Shown here one piece after another: positions 53,895 to 63,530 of a stretch of DNA of 64,000 nt (position 1 is the stretch's first letter; every line of letters starts with the position of its first letter). The position numbers were made by a program, and so were the translations under genes. The notes below the pieces were generated by a model. The model worked only from the letters and a program-made list of their open reading frames with translations, ran no database searches and was not told the DNA's origin. The DNA comes from JBAXTZ01 sp041666525 (lineage in GTDB: Bacteria; Bacillota; Negativicutes; JBAXTZ01): NCBI GenBank assembly GCA_041666525.1, contig JBAYGT010000001.1, positions 248,001 to 312,000 on the forward strand, read 5' to 3'.

Positions 53895-55082
53895 CTAAGC
53901 CCTCATCAATTCCAATGCTGTTTTCACATTGACGATCACACCGGCTATCAAGGCCTCTTCATCAATGTCAAACCGGTTATTATGAATTCCGACGGTAATT
54001 CCCCGTTCTTCGTTAGCAATGCCCAAACGATACATGGCGCCCGGCGTAGCTTCGGTAAAATAAGCAAAATCCTCACCACTAAGCGACGGTTCCGTGAATA
54101 CATTAACTTTATCTTCACCCAATATCGCCTTCGTACATTCTATAACTTTATCAGCCACAAAAGTATCGTTTATCAATGAAGCATAGCCTTCGCGAATCTG
54201 CACTTCGGCTTTGCCGCCAAACACCGCCGCGGTCGCTTCGCAGATTTCCACCATTTGCTTTAAAACCTTTTTACGATTAACCGGAGTTAAGCTGCGCACC
54301 GTCCCGCTCATAACTACCTGTTCGGCAATAATGTTTTCCTTGTCGCCGCCCCGGATCGTACCAATGGTTAGAATTGTTGAATCAGTAGCCGAAATTCCCC
54401 GGCTGATGATTGTCTGCAGCGCCATAATAAGCTGCGCGGCAATTACAATTGCGTCAATTCCTTGCTGTGGCTGGGCACCGTGGGCACTCTTGCCGTTAAT
54501 AATGATTGTAAACTCATCGGTTGATGCGCAATTCTGTCCGTACTTGATGCCGATTCCACCAACCGGATAATCTGCCGAAACATGTAAGGCTAGCGTATAA
54601 TCGACGTGCGGATTTTCCAGACAACCGGCATTTATCATTGGCAGCGCCCCGCCGGTTGTTTCTTCAGCCGGTTGAAATAACAATTTGACGCTGCCGGGTA
54701 GTTGTTCACGGTATTTCGCAAGAATTTTCGCAGTACCCAACAAAATCGCCATATGTACGTCATGTCCACAGGCATGTGATTTCCCGGCAATTTGCGATTT
54801 ATATTCAACAATTTTTTCATCCTGTATCGGCAACGCGTCAATATCCGCACGAATTCCGATAACTTTTCCGGTTTTGTTGCCTTCAATCAAACCAATCACC
54901 GAAGTAGCAAAACATTTATCATCATAGCCAATATTCATTTCCCGCAAATACTCGCAGATTTTCGCCTGAGTACGGAATTCTTCGAAGCCCAACTCCGGAT
55001 TCATATGAAAATCGCGGCGCACCGCCTTTGTCCATTCGAAACCCGCTTCCGCCTCCGCGCGGATAATTTCATCGCTAAGCAT
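53895..55082 (-). CDS. M20 family metallo-amidohydrolase (second copy)
   Basis: About 395 residues from MLSDEIIRAEAEAG. The ATG at 55082 lies 4 bases behind GGAGG; the ORF upstream of it is not needed. Metal and catalytic motifs are HACGHDVHMAILLG, QPAEETTGGALPMI and LSGEDFAYF. It resembles N-acyl amino acid amidohydrolases and is related to the copy at 11853-13034, but the two differ throughout, so they are not a recent duplication. It follows priA by 17 bases. Substrate unknown. Confidence 0.88.
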   Translation of the reverse strand: MLSDEIIRAEAEAGFEWTKAVRRDFHMNPELGFEEFRTQAKICEYLREMNIGYDDKCFATSVIGLIEGNKTGKVIGIRADIDALPIQDEKIVEYKSQIAGKSHACGHDVHMAILLGTAKILAKYREQLPGSVKLLFQPAEETTGGALPMINAGCLENPHVDYTLALHVSADYPVGGIGIKYGQNCASTDEFTIIINGKSAHGAQPQQGIDAIVIAAQLIMALQTIISRGISATDSTILTIGTIRGGDKENIIAEQVVMSGTVRSLTPVNRKKVLKQMVEICEATAAVFGGKAEVQIREGYASLINDTFVADKVIECTKAILGEDKVNVFTEPSLSGEDFAYFTEATPGAMYRLGIANEERGITVGIHNNRFDIDEEALIAGVIVNVKTALELMRA

Positions 55083-55099
55083 ATTTCCTCCAAAAATAT

Positions 55100-57298
55100 T
55101 CATATTACGCTTATCGGATCAACGTCTACATCAATTTTTTTGTCAGCCAAAATTCCGGAACCATGTATCGCGGCACGAATGGCGGCACCAGCTTTGGCTT
55201 TGACAATAATTACTTGCCGGTAATCACCATTCAGCCGGGCTAACAGCGCCGGCGCCGGGCCAACGATTTGAATTTCCGGATTAAGCGCATGCAATTTTTC
55301 AACAGTTGAATTTGCCAGATTAATTGCTTTGGCTTCATCGGTATCATGTATAACAATTTTGGCTAGCTGCACAAACGGCGGATAACCGAGTTGCCGCCGC
55401 CAATCGATTTCGTTGGTATAGTAACTTAAATAGTCGCTGTTTGCAACGCTGATCAAAGTAAAATGACTGCTGTTATAACTTTGCACAACAACTTTACCGG
55501 GAATTTCACCGCGCCCGGCGCGGCCGGCCGCTTGTGTGAGTAACGCAAACGTCCGCTCATGCGCGCGAAAATCGGGAAGATTGAGCGCAGTGTCGGCACT
55601 GATTATCCCGACTGCCGAAACATTTACAATATCGTGGCCTTTGGCGACCATCTGGGTGCCGACCAATACGTCGTATTCATGCCTGCGAAACATATTGATT
55701 ATTTTTTCGTGCCCGCGTTTACCACTCACAGTATCTTGATCCATACGCAGCACCCGCATCGTCGGGAAATGCTTTTTTAGTTCTTCCTCAACTTTTTGCG
55801 TACCCGTTCCAAAATAGCGGATATATTGACTTTTACAAGTCGGGCATTCATCGGGAATGCGTTCACTATAGCCGCAATAATGACAGCGCAAGTTACTACC
55901 GGAGTCATGATAGGTTAACGACACGTCGCAATGTTGACATCGGGCCACGTAACCGCACTCACGACAACTGACAAATGTCGAGTGGCCCCGGCGGTTGAGC
56001 AGAATAATCGCCTGTTCACCCTTGGCTAAAGTATCGGTCAACAGCTCTTTTAGCGGTTCGGAAAACATACTGCGATTACTTTGTGCAAATTGCTCGCACA
56101 TATCAACGATTCTGATTTCCGGCATTAGCGCACCGGTTGCCCGTTTCGGCAACTCCAGCAATTCGAACTCACCGCAACTTGCAGCGTAGAATGTTTCTAT
56201 TGAAGGCGTTGCACTCCCGAATACTATCGGCGCACCGGACAATTCACTGCGCCAGATTGCCACCTGTTTCGCGTTATAATATGGCCGGTCGTCTTGCTTG
56301 TAAGAATACTCGTGCTCTTCATCAATTACAATTAATCCCAAAGCTTTGAATGGTGCAAAAATAGCTGAACGGGCGCCGATCAGTACATCAATTGTTCCCG
56401 CGCGCGCCCGGTCGAAAATATCCCGCCGTTCCTCCGCCGACAACCGGCTATGGGCAACTCCGATACGCTCGCCGAAAAACGCCTTGAAGCGTTCCACCAA
56501 TTGTGCAGTCAGGGCAATTTCCGGCACCAACACTACCGATTGTTTACCATTGTCCAACGCGCGCTTTGCTGCGCGTAAATATACTTCGGTTTTACCGCTT
56601 CCGGTAACCCCATAGAGTAAAAATTTTGCAGCCGAAGTTTGCGAAATCGCAGCAGTGATTTTGTCAACCGCATTCTGTTGTCCGTGGTTCAGAATTACCG
56701 CTGTGTGTTGCTCAAAAACATCCTGATAGCTGTCGCGAAATATTCGCTGTTTGGTTTTACGGATAAATCCGGCGCGTTCGAGGGTGTTGATTGTTGCTGC
56801 ACCGTGACCTTCATTTTTAGCGTCGGCCAACAACAGCGCCGGGCATCGCAGCAATCGTTCCAACAACCGCGCTTGCGCTGGTTTTCTCGCAAATTGCAAC
56901 AAATCAACCGGTTGCTCAGTTAATTCCAGCGCCAGTTGATTTTTTTCACTGTCTTTGTAGATGTTCTTTTTTACCGAACTGCCGCCGGGAATAAAAAGTT
57001 TTAGCGTTTCGCTAATTGAACACAGATAGTATTCTGCCGTTTTTTTTGCCAGTTCAATCAACGTCGCGTCAAACCAGTCCCCAATTACCGCGGTTAGCGG
57101 TTTAAGCGCATCAATAGCGCCGTGGTTTACCGCAACAACCACTCCCTCAACCGTCCGGTTGCCAAACGGCACCACCACCCGCTGTCCGACGCACACTGCA
57201 AGTGTTGCCGGAATGCTGTAGCTATATTGTTTGCAGATGTTTTTTGCCGGAAGATTAACAAACACTTCGGCTACGTTGATGTTATTATCACATTCCAT
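55100..57298 (-). CDS. priA: Primosomal replication-restart helicase PriA
   Basis: 732 residues. An N-terminal fork-binding domain is followed by a superfamily 2 helicase with Walker A YGVTGSGKTEVYL near residue 235 and the DEEH box IVIDEEHEYSYKQ. Zinc-binding cysteines are CRECGYVARCQHC, CHYCGYSER and CPTC near residues 440-480. PriA restarts stalled forks. It starts 9 bases after metK ends. The priA-metK pairing supports a Negativicutes-type genome order. Confidence 0.96.
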   Translation of the reverse strand: MECDNNINVAEVFVNLPAKNICKQYSYSIPATLAVCVGQRVVVPFGNRTVEGVVVAVNHGAIDALKPLTAVIGDWFDATLIELAKKTAEYYLCSISETLKLFIPGGSSVKKNIYKDSEKNQLALELTEQPVDLLQFARKPAQARLLERLLRCPALLLADAKNEGHGAATINTLERAGFIRKTKQRIFRDSYQDVFEQHTAVILNHGQQNAVDKITAAISQTSAAKFLLYGVTGSGKTEVYLRAAKRALDNGKQSVVLVPEIALTAQLVERFKAFFGERIGVAHSRLSAEERRDIFDRARAGTIDVLIGARSAIFAPFKALGLIVIDEEHEYSYKQDDRPYYNAKQVAIWRSELSGAPIVFGSATPSIETFYAASCGEFELLELPKRATGALMPEIRIVDMCEQFAQSNRSMFSEPLKELLTDTLAKGEQAIILLNRRGHSTFVSCRECGYVARCQHCDVSLTYHDSGSNLRCHYCGYSERIPDECPTCKSQYIRYFGTGTQKVEEELKKHFPTMRVLRMDQDTVSGKRGHEKIINMFRRHEYDVLVGTQMVAKGHDIVNVSAVGIISADTALNLPDFRAHERTFALLTQAAGRAGRGEIPGKVVVQSYNSSHFTLISVANSDYLSYYTNEIDWRRQLGYPPFVQLAKIVIHDTDEAKAINLANSTVEKLHALNPEIQIVGPAPALLARLNGDYRQVIIVKAKAGAAIRAAIHGSGILADKKIDVDVDPISVI

Positions 57299-57307
57299 CT
57301 TATCCTG

Positions 57308-58498
57308 CTAAATCTTTGCCTGTTCCCTAAGTGTTGCTGCTTTATCCAGGCACTCCCACGGCAAATCAAGGTCCAGTCGGCCAAAATGACCATAAGCTGC
57401 CGTTTGCTTATAAATCGGGCGACGCAAATCCAGCATCCGGATTATCCCCGCCGGAGTAAGATTAAAGTTTTTTATAACCAATTCGGCAATCCGTTCTTCA
57501 GCAATTTTTCCGGTACCAAAAGTATCCACCCGTACCGAAACCGGCCGGGCAACACCGATGGCATAGGCCAACTGCACTTCACATTTATGCGCCAGCCCGG
57601 CTGCCACTACATTTTTGGCAACATAACGGGCAGCATAAGCCGCTGAGCGATCGACCTTCGTCGGGTCTTTTCCGGAAAATGCGCCACCACCGTGCCGCGC
57701 CATGCCGCCATAAGTATCAACGATAATTTTCCGGCCAGTCAACCCGGCATCGCCTTGCGGACCGCCGATAACAAACCGGCCAGTCGGATTAATATAATAC
57801 TTGGTATTGGCATCCAGCAATTCCGCCGGAATAACCGGTTTTATGACATGTTCAATTAAATCATGCTTTATAGTTTCTATTTCAACATTGGGGTTATGCT
57901 GGGTGGAAATAACAATTGCATCCACCCGCACCGGACGATTGTTTTCATATTCTACAGTAACTTGGGTTTTGCCATCCGGACGTAAGTAATTAACGATTTT
58001 CTTTTTGCGAACTTCCGCCAAACGACGCGCCAGCTTGTGCGCCAAAGCGATTGGCAACGGCATATATTCCGGCGTTTCATCGGTGGCATAACCAAACATC
58101 ATTCCCTGATCGCCGGCGCCGATTTTGTCATCCTGACTATCGTCACCTTGTTTTGCTTCCTGCGAATTATCCACGCCAAGCGCAATGTCAGCCGACTGCT
58201 CATCGATAGAAATCAAAACACCAACCGTGTCGGCATCAAATCCGAATTTTGCGCGCGTATAACCGGCATCACGGACTGTCTGCCGAACAACTTTGGGAAT
58301 ATCCACGTAACAACTGCAGGTTATTTCTCCGGCAACATGTACTTGTCCGGTTGTCACCAATGTCTCGCAAGCTACACGGGCATTTGGATCGCACCCGATA
58401 ATTGCATCGAGAATGGCATCGGAAATTTGGTCGCAAAGCTTGTCCGGATGTCCCTCAGTTACCGATTCGGATGTAAATAATTTTTTGTGTAAAATCAT
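57308..58498 (-). CDS. metK: S-adenosylmethionine synthetase
   Basis: 396 residues. Opens with FTSESVTEGHPDKLCDQISD, and carries the GAGDQGMMFGYA and GGGAFSGKDPTKVDRSAAY signatures with the ATP and methionine site residues. It makes SAM from ATP and methionine. The SAM-I riboswitch directly upstream gives feedback control by its product. The radical SAM enzymes in the window (HydE, HydG, the AmmeMemoRadiSam enzyme) need this cofactor. Confidence 0.97.
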   Translation of the reverse strand: MILHKKLFTSESVTEGHPDKLCDQISDAILDAIIGCDPNARVACETLVTTGQVHVAGEITCSCYVDIPKVVRQTVRDAGYTRAKFGFDADTVGVLISIDEQSADIALGVDNSQEAKQGDDSQDDKIGAGDQGMMFGYATDETPEYMPLPIALAHKLARRLAEVRKKKIVNYLRPDGKTQVTVEYENNRPVRVDAIVISTQHNPNVEIETIKHDLIEHVIKPVIPAELLDANTKYYINPTGRFVIGGPQGDAGLTGRKIIVDTYGGMARHGGGAFSGKDPTKVDRSAAYAARYVAKNVVAAGLAHKCEVQLAYAIGVARPVSVRVDTFGTGKIAEERIAELVIKNFNLTPAGIIRMLDLRRPIYKQTAAYGHFGRLDLDLPWECLDKAATLREQAKI

Positions 58499-58512
58499 TG
58501 TCGTTCTCCTTC

Positions 58513-58546
58513 AAAAAAAATAAGCTTCCTGATTTTGACAGGAAGC
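58513..58546 (-). terminator. SAM riboswitch expression-platform terminator
   Basis: On the minus strand GCTTCCTG pairs with CAGGAAGC around TCAAAAT, then TTATTTTTTTT. It lies between the aptamer and the metK ribosome site. Confidence 0.9.
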
Positions 58547-58561
58547 CGCATTAATATTATT

Positions 58562-58662
58562 TGGTTCCCATCTCGCGGTTTATCCGCCGGATTTGGCACC
58601 GTACATAAGCCGGTTGCCGCGGTTTCACAGGGCCAGTCCCTCCACCGTACTCTTGATGGTAA
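58562..58662 (-). ncRNA. SAM-I (S-box) riboswitch aptamer
   Basis: The complement shows the S-box core in order: ATCAAGAGTACGGTGGAGGG, ACTGGCCCTGTGAAACC, CGGCAACCGGC, GGTGCCAAATCC and the closing GAGATGG that pairs with CCATC to form P1. SAM binding stabilises the following terminator, lowering metK expression. Confidence 0.95.
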
Positions 58663-58684
58663 TATTCAGTTTTCAAAAAGCGAA

Positions 58685-58888
58685 TTACTTCACGCCGGAC
58701 TTAACCCGTTCAAAAGTCACTTCGCCGGAATCAATTTCTTCTAGCGAACGCAACACCATCTTATGACATATTTTACCATCATCCGGCCAGTTTTCTTCCA
58801 CCAACTCGCGGGAGCGTTTGGCAGACAATACTACCAGCGTATACTTGCTGTCGCCACACTTGGCAATCAAATTATCCATAGTAATCAT
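58685..58888 (-). CDS. rpoZ: RNA polymerase omega subunit
   Basis: 67 residues from MITMDNLIAKCGDSKYTLVV; GGTGA lies 4 bases before this ATG, and the much longer upstream reading has no ribosome site and no matching sequence. The small helical protein has the omega signature YTLVVLSAKRSREL. It binds beta-prime and aids polymerase assembly. It follows gmk by 73 bases, and the remA-gmk-rpoZ order is standard in Firmicutes. Confidence 0.92.
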   Translation of the reverse strand: MITMDNLIAKCGDSKYTLVVLSAKRSRELVEENWPDDGKICHKMVLRSLEEIDSGEVTFERVKSGVK

Positions 58889-58961
58889 ATTTTCACCCCA
58901 CATCTCCCGAGTATTATACTCAATAATCTGCGTACAAGCAAGAGGAAAAAGAAAATCGGGG

Positions 58962-59615
58962 TTAGGAGTTAGGAGTTGAAGATTGGTCGTGCGTGGCGAA
59001 TTGGCTGTTGACGATCCGATCAATCAAGTCGGTGCTTCTAAACGAACGGCAGCGTTCGGCACGGACAATACAAGCTAATTTTTCAGCTGCCGAACTAACA
59101 ACATCATTGACAACGATATAATCGTAGTTATGCGCCATTGTCAGTTCACGCTTGGCACAACCCAATCGGCGTTTGATTACCTCGAGGCTGTCGGTACCGC
59201 GTTTTTGAATGCGGTTGGCTAGCTCCTGAATCGACGGCGGCGCAATAAAAATAAATACGGCGTGCGGAAACTTCGCTCTTACCTGCATCGCTCCCTGAAT
59301 GTCGATTTCCAGGATTACACTCTTGCCGCTTTGCAATTGTTCCTCGACCGCCCTATAAGGGGTCCCGTAATAATTACCGTAAACTTCGGCCCATTCCAGT
59401 AAAGCGTCTTCATCTATCATGCTTTGGAAATATTCCCGTTTGACGAACCAGTAACTTTGACCGTTAACTTCACCATTACGCGGTTGACGGGTAGTTGCCG
59501 ACACCGAAATACGCAAATTTTGCCCGATAGCCTTTTCCAGCAACGCTTTAACCAAAGTTCCCTTGCCAGCACCGGACGGACCGGAAATTACAAATAGCGT
59601 CCCACGTTTTTCCAT
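58962..59615 (-). CDS. gmk: Guanylate kinase
   Basis: 217 residues. P-loop GPSGAGKGTL near residue 13, GMP-binding SATTRQPRNGEVNG and EVYGNYYGTP, and lid region RIQKRGTDS. It phosphorylates GMP to GDP. The C-terminal tail is about 15 residues longer than usual. It lies 60 bases after remA. Confidence 0.96.
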   Translation of the reverse strand: MEKRGTLFVISGPSGAGKGTLVKALLEKAIGQNLRISVSATTRQPRNGEVNGQSYWFVKREYFQSMIDEDALLEWAEVYGNYYGTPYRAVEEQLQSGKSVILEIDIQGAMQVRAKFPHAVFIFIAPPSIQELANRIQKRGTDSLEVIKRRLGCAKRELTMAHNYDYIVVNDVVSSAAEKLACIVRAERCRSFRSTDLIDRIVNSQFATHDQSSTPNS

Positions 59616-59675
59616 TACTCAATCACTCTCCAAATTCCCATTTACCTGTTATCATCCTGCAACTTGCCGTTTCGC

Positions 59676-59939
59676 TTATTCAATTTTGGGATCATCTACT
59701 GTTAAATCTACCCGGTTAACCACGGTTTCCGGCATTATCGCCGACAAAATAACGTGACCGGTATCAGCAATAATAACGGCGCGCGTTTTGCGTCCATGGG
59801 TAGCGTCAATAATCATATTTTTTTCTTTAGCTTCGGAGACAATCCGTTTTATTGGCGCGCTATCCGGGCTGACAATAGCAATTATCCGCGCAATCGAAAC
59901 GGTGTTGGTAAAACCGATATGAATAAATCTCGTGTCCAT
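59676..59939 (-). CDS. remA: RemA family regulator (DUF370)
   Basis: 87 residues, beginning MDTRFIHIGFTNTVSIARII, with the DNA-contacting Arg-rich stretch GRKTRAVIIADTGHVILSA. In Bacillus, RemA is a ring-forming DNA-binding activator of matrix genes. The family is widely kept between yicC and gmk. The role here is inferred only from the family. Confidence 0.92.
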   Translation of the reverse strand: MDTRFIHIGFTNTVSIARIIAIVSPDSAPIKRIVSEAKEKNMIIDATHGRKTRAVIIADTGHVILSAIMPETVVNRVDLTVDDPKIE

Positions 59940-59978
59940 TATTTTCGCCTGCCTAATTTAAAATACAAATTCGTTTGT

Positions 59979-60866
59979 TTATTCAACATTCTGTATCTGT
60001 TCGCGGATTTTTTCCGTCTCAGATTTCATCTCAACCACAATTGCCGAGGTTATATAGTCATTACATTTTGAACCGATAGTGTTAATTTCACGATTGATTT
60101 CCTGCACCAGAAAATCCAGTTTTTTGCCAATACCTCCGGAACTTTTTAAAGTAGTTTCCAGTTGCTTGACATGACTGCGTAACCGCACCAACTCTTCGGT
60201 AAAATTTGTCCGTTCGGCAAATAGCGCCGCTTCCTGAAGTATCCGGGTTTCATCAATCGTTTTTTCAGTGTCGTCCAAAACTTCGCGCATTTTCTGCAAC
60301 AGTTTATTCCGGTGCTCTTCAACAATAGCCGGTGCGTGCCGGTCAATGTCATCGATATAACTTGTCAAAAGCTCAACCCGCGCAATAATATCAGCACAAA
60401 TATGTGTTCCTTCAGTTGCACGCATTTCGTTGATTTTTTCCAGCGTCGCGGTTACAGCGTTGCCTAGTTTACGCCAAACTGTATTTTCGTCCACCACTCC
60501 AACTTCACACTGCATAACTTCAGGATAAAGCGCCAATTGATGAATACCGACGTTGAAATTCGCTTGCGGCAACTCCGCTGACAGTTCTTTCAACGCTGCA
60601 AAGTATTTCTTTGCCAGTTCACGATTAATTGTTACCGCTTTATTCGACGCATCAGTTTCTTGCCAAAAAATTCCGACATCGATTTTACCGCGCGACAGTT
60701 TTGTGGCAATCAACTTGCGAATGCGGTCTTCAAAGGCATTTAAACTCCGCGGCATTCGGATATTAATATCGTTATAGCGATGATTTACCGATTTGATTTC
60801 AACAGTGATCCGCAAACCGTCTTCAAGATATTCTCCCCGGCCAAAACCGGTCATGCTTCTAATCAT
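59979..60866 (-). CDS. yicC: YicC/YloC family endoribonuclease
   Basis: 295 residues. The invariant N-terminus IRSMTGFGRGE and the C-terminal DUF1732 part (GKKLDFLVQEINREINTIGSK) mark the family, whose members have been shown to be RNA endonucleases. The ATG overlaps the dapF stop by 4 bases (ATGA), so the two are coupled. It precedes remA by 39 bases. Confidence 0.94.
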   Translation of the reverse strand: MIRSMTGFGRGEYLEDGLRITVEIKSVNHRYNDINIRMPRSLNAFEDRIRKLIATKLSRGKIDVGIFWQETDASNKAVTINRELAKKYFAALKELSAELPQANFNVGIHQLALYPEVMQCEVGVVDENTVWRKLGNAVTATLEKINEMRATEGTHICADIIARVELLTSYIDDIDRHAPAIVEEHRNKLLQKMREVLDDTEKTIDETRILQEAALFAERTNFTEELVRLRSHVKQLETTLKSSGGIGKKLDFLVQEINREINTIGSKCNDYITSAIVVEMKSETEKIREQIQNVE

Positions 60867-61681
60867 AACAGTTCTCCACGAAACACTTCAACAGCCGCAC
60901 CTGTTTTAAATATACTTCCGTTCTCTGCCCACTCCAACAACAATTGTCCGCCATCCAGATGAATAGTTGCCGTTTTCTCGGAATTACCGGTCAGTACCGC
61001 CGCCACAAGCGTTGCCGCCGATCCGGTACCGCAAGCCAGCGTAACACCGCAACCGCGTTCCCATACCCGCATCTGCAGATTATTACAGTCAATGACTTTT
61101 ACGAATTCAACATTGGTTTTCACCGGAAACAATGGATGATTTTCTATTTTTGGCCCCCAATAATTAAGATCAATAGTATCGGCGTCATCGGTAAAAATTA
61201 CACAGTGCGGATTCCCCATCGAAATGCCATTTACAACAAACGTTCGCCCTTCAATTTCAATAGCAATACCTATTGAAATATCATCTGCCGCCCCGGCCAT
61301 GGGCACCGCGCCCAAATTGTAGTTAGGTACACCCAAATCAACCCGCACATAACCATCCGGTAATATTTCAGCAGTCTTTATTCCAGCCAGAGTCTCTATA
61401 GAAACAATTGTTTTATCGGTGTAACCGTATTTACGCAAATGCTTGGCAAAACAACGGGTGGCATTACCGCACATTTCCGCAACTGTGCCATCAGAGTTAA
61501 TAATCAGCATATAAAAATCGGCAACTGCACTCGGACGAATCAACAGCAAACCGTCTGCCCCCACGCCAAAATGCCTGTCACACAACTGTTTGCCCAGAGC
61601 ACAGGGATCAGCAATTTTGTTATTCAGATCATCAATTAACACAAAGTCATTGCCCAAACCGTGCCATTTGGAAAATTTCAT
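60863..61681 (-). CDS. dapF: Diaminopimelate epimerase
   Basis: About 272 residues. The start is the second of two adjacent ATG codons, 5 bases behind GAGG. Catalytic cysteines are in EMCGNATRCFAKH and TLACGTGSAATLVA. The N-terminal FSKWHGLGNDFVLIDD is typical. It converts LL- to meso-diaminopimelate for lysine and peptidoglycan. It heads the dapF-yicC-remA-gmk-rpoZ run. Confidence 0.96.
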   Translation of the reverse strand: MKFSKWHGLGNDFVLIDDLNNKIADPCALGKQLCDRHFGVGADGLLLIRPSAVADFYMLIINSDGTVAEMCGNATRCFAKHLRKYGYTDKTIVSIETLAGIKTAEILPDGYVRVDLGVPNYNLGAVPMAGAADDISIGIAIEIEGRTFVVNGISMGNPHCVIFTDDADTIDLNYWGPKIENHPLFPVKTNVEFVKVIDCNNLQMRVWERGCGVTLACGTGSAATLVAAVLTGNSEKTATIHLDGGQLLLEWAENGSIFKTGAAVEVFRGELL

Positions 61682-61722
61682 CATTACCTCTTACGTCTTA
61701 AATATTACACTATACTCACAAA

Positions 61723-61751
61723 ATTATACTGTATCTGTAGCGCACACGCAA
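61723..61751 (-). promoter_or_regulatory. Promoter of the dapF operon
   Basis: TTGCGT (61746-61751), 17-base spacer, TATAAT (61723-61728) on the minus strand. Confidence 0.6.
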
Positions 61752-61758
61752 AGTTTTA

Positions 61759-61787
61759 TTGACTATTACAAGGCTAACTGGCAAAAT
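61759..61787 (+). promoter_or_regulatory. Possible rqcH promoter
   Basis: TTGACT (61759-61764), 17-base spacer, CAAAAT (61782-61787). It would give a very short leader (about 10 bases), so an upstream start may be used instead. Confidence 0.4.
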
Positions 61788-61803
61788 TGGAGCGGAGGAC
61801 GAA

Positions 61804-63519
61804 ATGAATTTAGAAGGAATTGCCATAACCCGGTTGTGCCGGGAGTTGAACGGTAGTCTGATTGGTGGCCGCATCGAGCGGATTTTTCAACCCGATAAAC
61901 ATACATTTATCTTTCATATTCGGGGCTTTGGCGAGAATCTAAAATTAGTCATTTCCCTTCACCCGGAAAAACCCAGCGTTTTTTTAGCAAAGGATGTTCC
62001 GGAAAATCCCGACGCACCGCCAACGCTATGCATGTTGTTGCGCAAACATCTTGAAGACGGCAAAATAGCATCTATCGAGCAAATCAGTTTTGACCGGATA
62101 ATTAAAATAAACATTGATGTCCGAGGCGAGAAAAACCGCATTGATACCAAGCAACTCTACCTCGAACTCATGGGCAAAAACAGCAACTTAATCTTTTGTC
62201 ATAATGGTATAATCATCGACTCGTTAAAACGTATTGGTATTAACAATAACCGCTTCCGGCAAATTTTACCCGCATTAACCTATGAATTGCCGCCGCCACA
62301 AACCAAACTTGATTTGCGCGACCTGGTAGCCAACCAGAACTGGATTTTACCAGAAGTCCCGCTTATTAAAGCACTGATGCAGACCATCGGCGGTATCGGA
62401 CCTCAGACCGCCAAACACATTTGTGACCGTGCCGGATTGCCAGCCGCCATCGACACAGACCAATTAGAGCAAAGCGATATCACAGAATTATTTAATGCAC
62501 TGGTTTCCATCAATGATGCAATCAACAATTCAACTGAGCTTTGTTCTGTCGTTACTGACAATAATCAGCTGCTGGAAATTGCACCGTACAAACTCGAAGC
62601 GGCGGGGGGCGAGCTGCTGGAGTTCGCTGAATTGCAGGAAGCGGTTTTATTTGCTTATAATCTCAATAAACGAACTTCTTTCAATGAAAAAGATAAGCTG
62701 ACAACTTTTGTCAACGCTGAAATCAACCGTGCCAGCCACAAACTCCAATTACTGGAATCAGACTTAAGAAAATCGGAAAACGCTGAATGCTATAAAATTT
62801 ACGGTGATGTACTCTTATCCTATGGGTTTATGGTCGAAGGGCGGCCGAGCACTGTTAAATTACCGGATATTTACAATGATAATGCTTATCTGGAAATTCC
62901 ATTGGATGTAAAATGTGACGCAGCCGGTAATGCAAAACAATACTATGCTAAATATAACAAACTGCAACGTGCTGAGAGTCACATAAAAACGCAAATTGCC
63001 GAAACCATCGATTTGCTCAATTATCTGGAAACCATTGGCAGCAGCGTAAAAATCGTTGAAACACGGGCGGATGTCGAACAAATCGAAGTCGAGTTGCGCG
63101 AAGCCGGAATTATGCCGCCGCTAAAATTAAGCAGCAAAAGCAAGCTCAAACGCAGCGAAAGCGCGCCATTACAATTTAAATCACCCGGCGGACTAATAGT
63201 CTTAGTTGGAAAAAACAATAAGCAAAATGATATTGTAACTTTCAAATTAGCTGCGCAACATGACCTTTGGTTTCACACCAAAGACATTCCCGGTTCGCAC
63301 ATCATCTTAAAATGTGGCAACACAATACCGGAAGCAATTGATATCGCATACGCCGCCAGGCTGGCGGCTCACTACAGCAAAGCCCGTGAATCAACAAAAG
63401 TCCCGGTTGACTATACTGAACGCCGCCATGTCAAAAAACCGGCTGGCGCTAAACCCGGATTTGTAATATTCTTTGAACAAAAGACAATCATGGCTGCGCC
63501 ATTGGCGCCGGGAAAATGA
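61804..63519 (+). CDS. rqcH: NFACT family ribosome quality-control protein RqcH
   Basis: 571 residues from MNLEGIAITRLCREL; the ATG at 61804 lies 5 bases behind GGAGG, and the longer upstream reading is rejected. NFACT-N domain with the DR motif (SFDRIIKI), helix-hairpin-helix near residue 200 (GIGPQTAKHICDRAG), coiled coils, and the NFACT-R domain (VGKNNKQNDIVTFK, HIILKCG, VDYTERRHVKKPAGAKPG). RqcH binds obstructed 50S subunits and adds C-terminal Ala tails to stalled chains; older annotations call it a fibronectin-binding protein. It is divergent from dapF. Confidence 0.94.
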   Translation: MNLEGIAITRLCRELNGSLIGGRIERIFQPDKHTFIFHIRGFGENLKLVISLHPEKPSVFLAKDVPENPDAPPTLCMLLRKHLEDGKIASIEQISFDRIIKINIDVRGEKNRIDTKQLYLELMGKNSNLIFCHNGIIIDSLKRIGINNNRFRQILPALTYELPPPQTKLDLRDLVANQNWILPEVPLIKALMQTIGGIGPQTAKHICDRAGLPAAIDTDQLEQSDITELFNALVSINDAINNSTELCSVVTDNNQLLEIAPYKLEAAGGELLEFAELQEAVLFAYNLNKRTSFNEKDKLTTFVNAEINRASHKLQLLESDLRKSENAECYKIYGDVLLSYGFMVEGRPSTVKLPDIYNDNAYLEIPLDVKCDAAGNAKQYYAKYNKLQRAESHIKTQIAETIDLLNYLETIGSSVKIVETRADVEQIEVELREAGIMPPLKLSSKSKLKRSESAPLQFKSPGGLIVLVGKNNKQNDIVTFKLAAQHDLWFHTKDIPGSHIILKCGNTIPEAIDIAYAARLAAHYSKARESTKVPVDYTERRHVKKPAGAKPGFVIFFEQKTIMAAPLAPGK

Positions 63520-63530
63520 CAATCACCAGT

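Noticed and set aside
11853..55082. The two M20 amidohydrolases as a recent duplication
   Set aside because: They share the metal motifs but differ over most of their length and lie in unrelated contexts.
58889..59023. Long N-terminal extension of RpoZ
   Set aside because: The extension has no similarity to omega and no ribosome site; GGTGA before 58888 sets the start.
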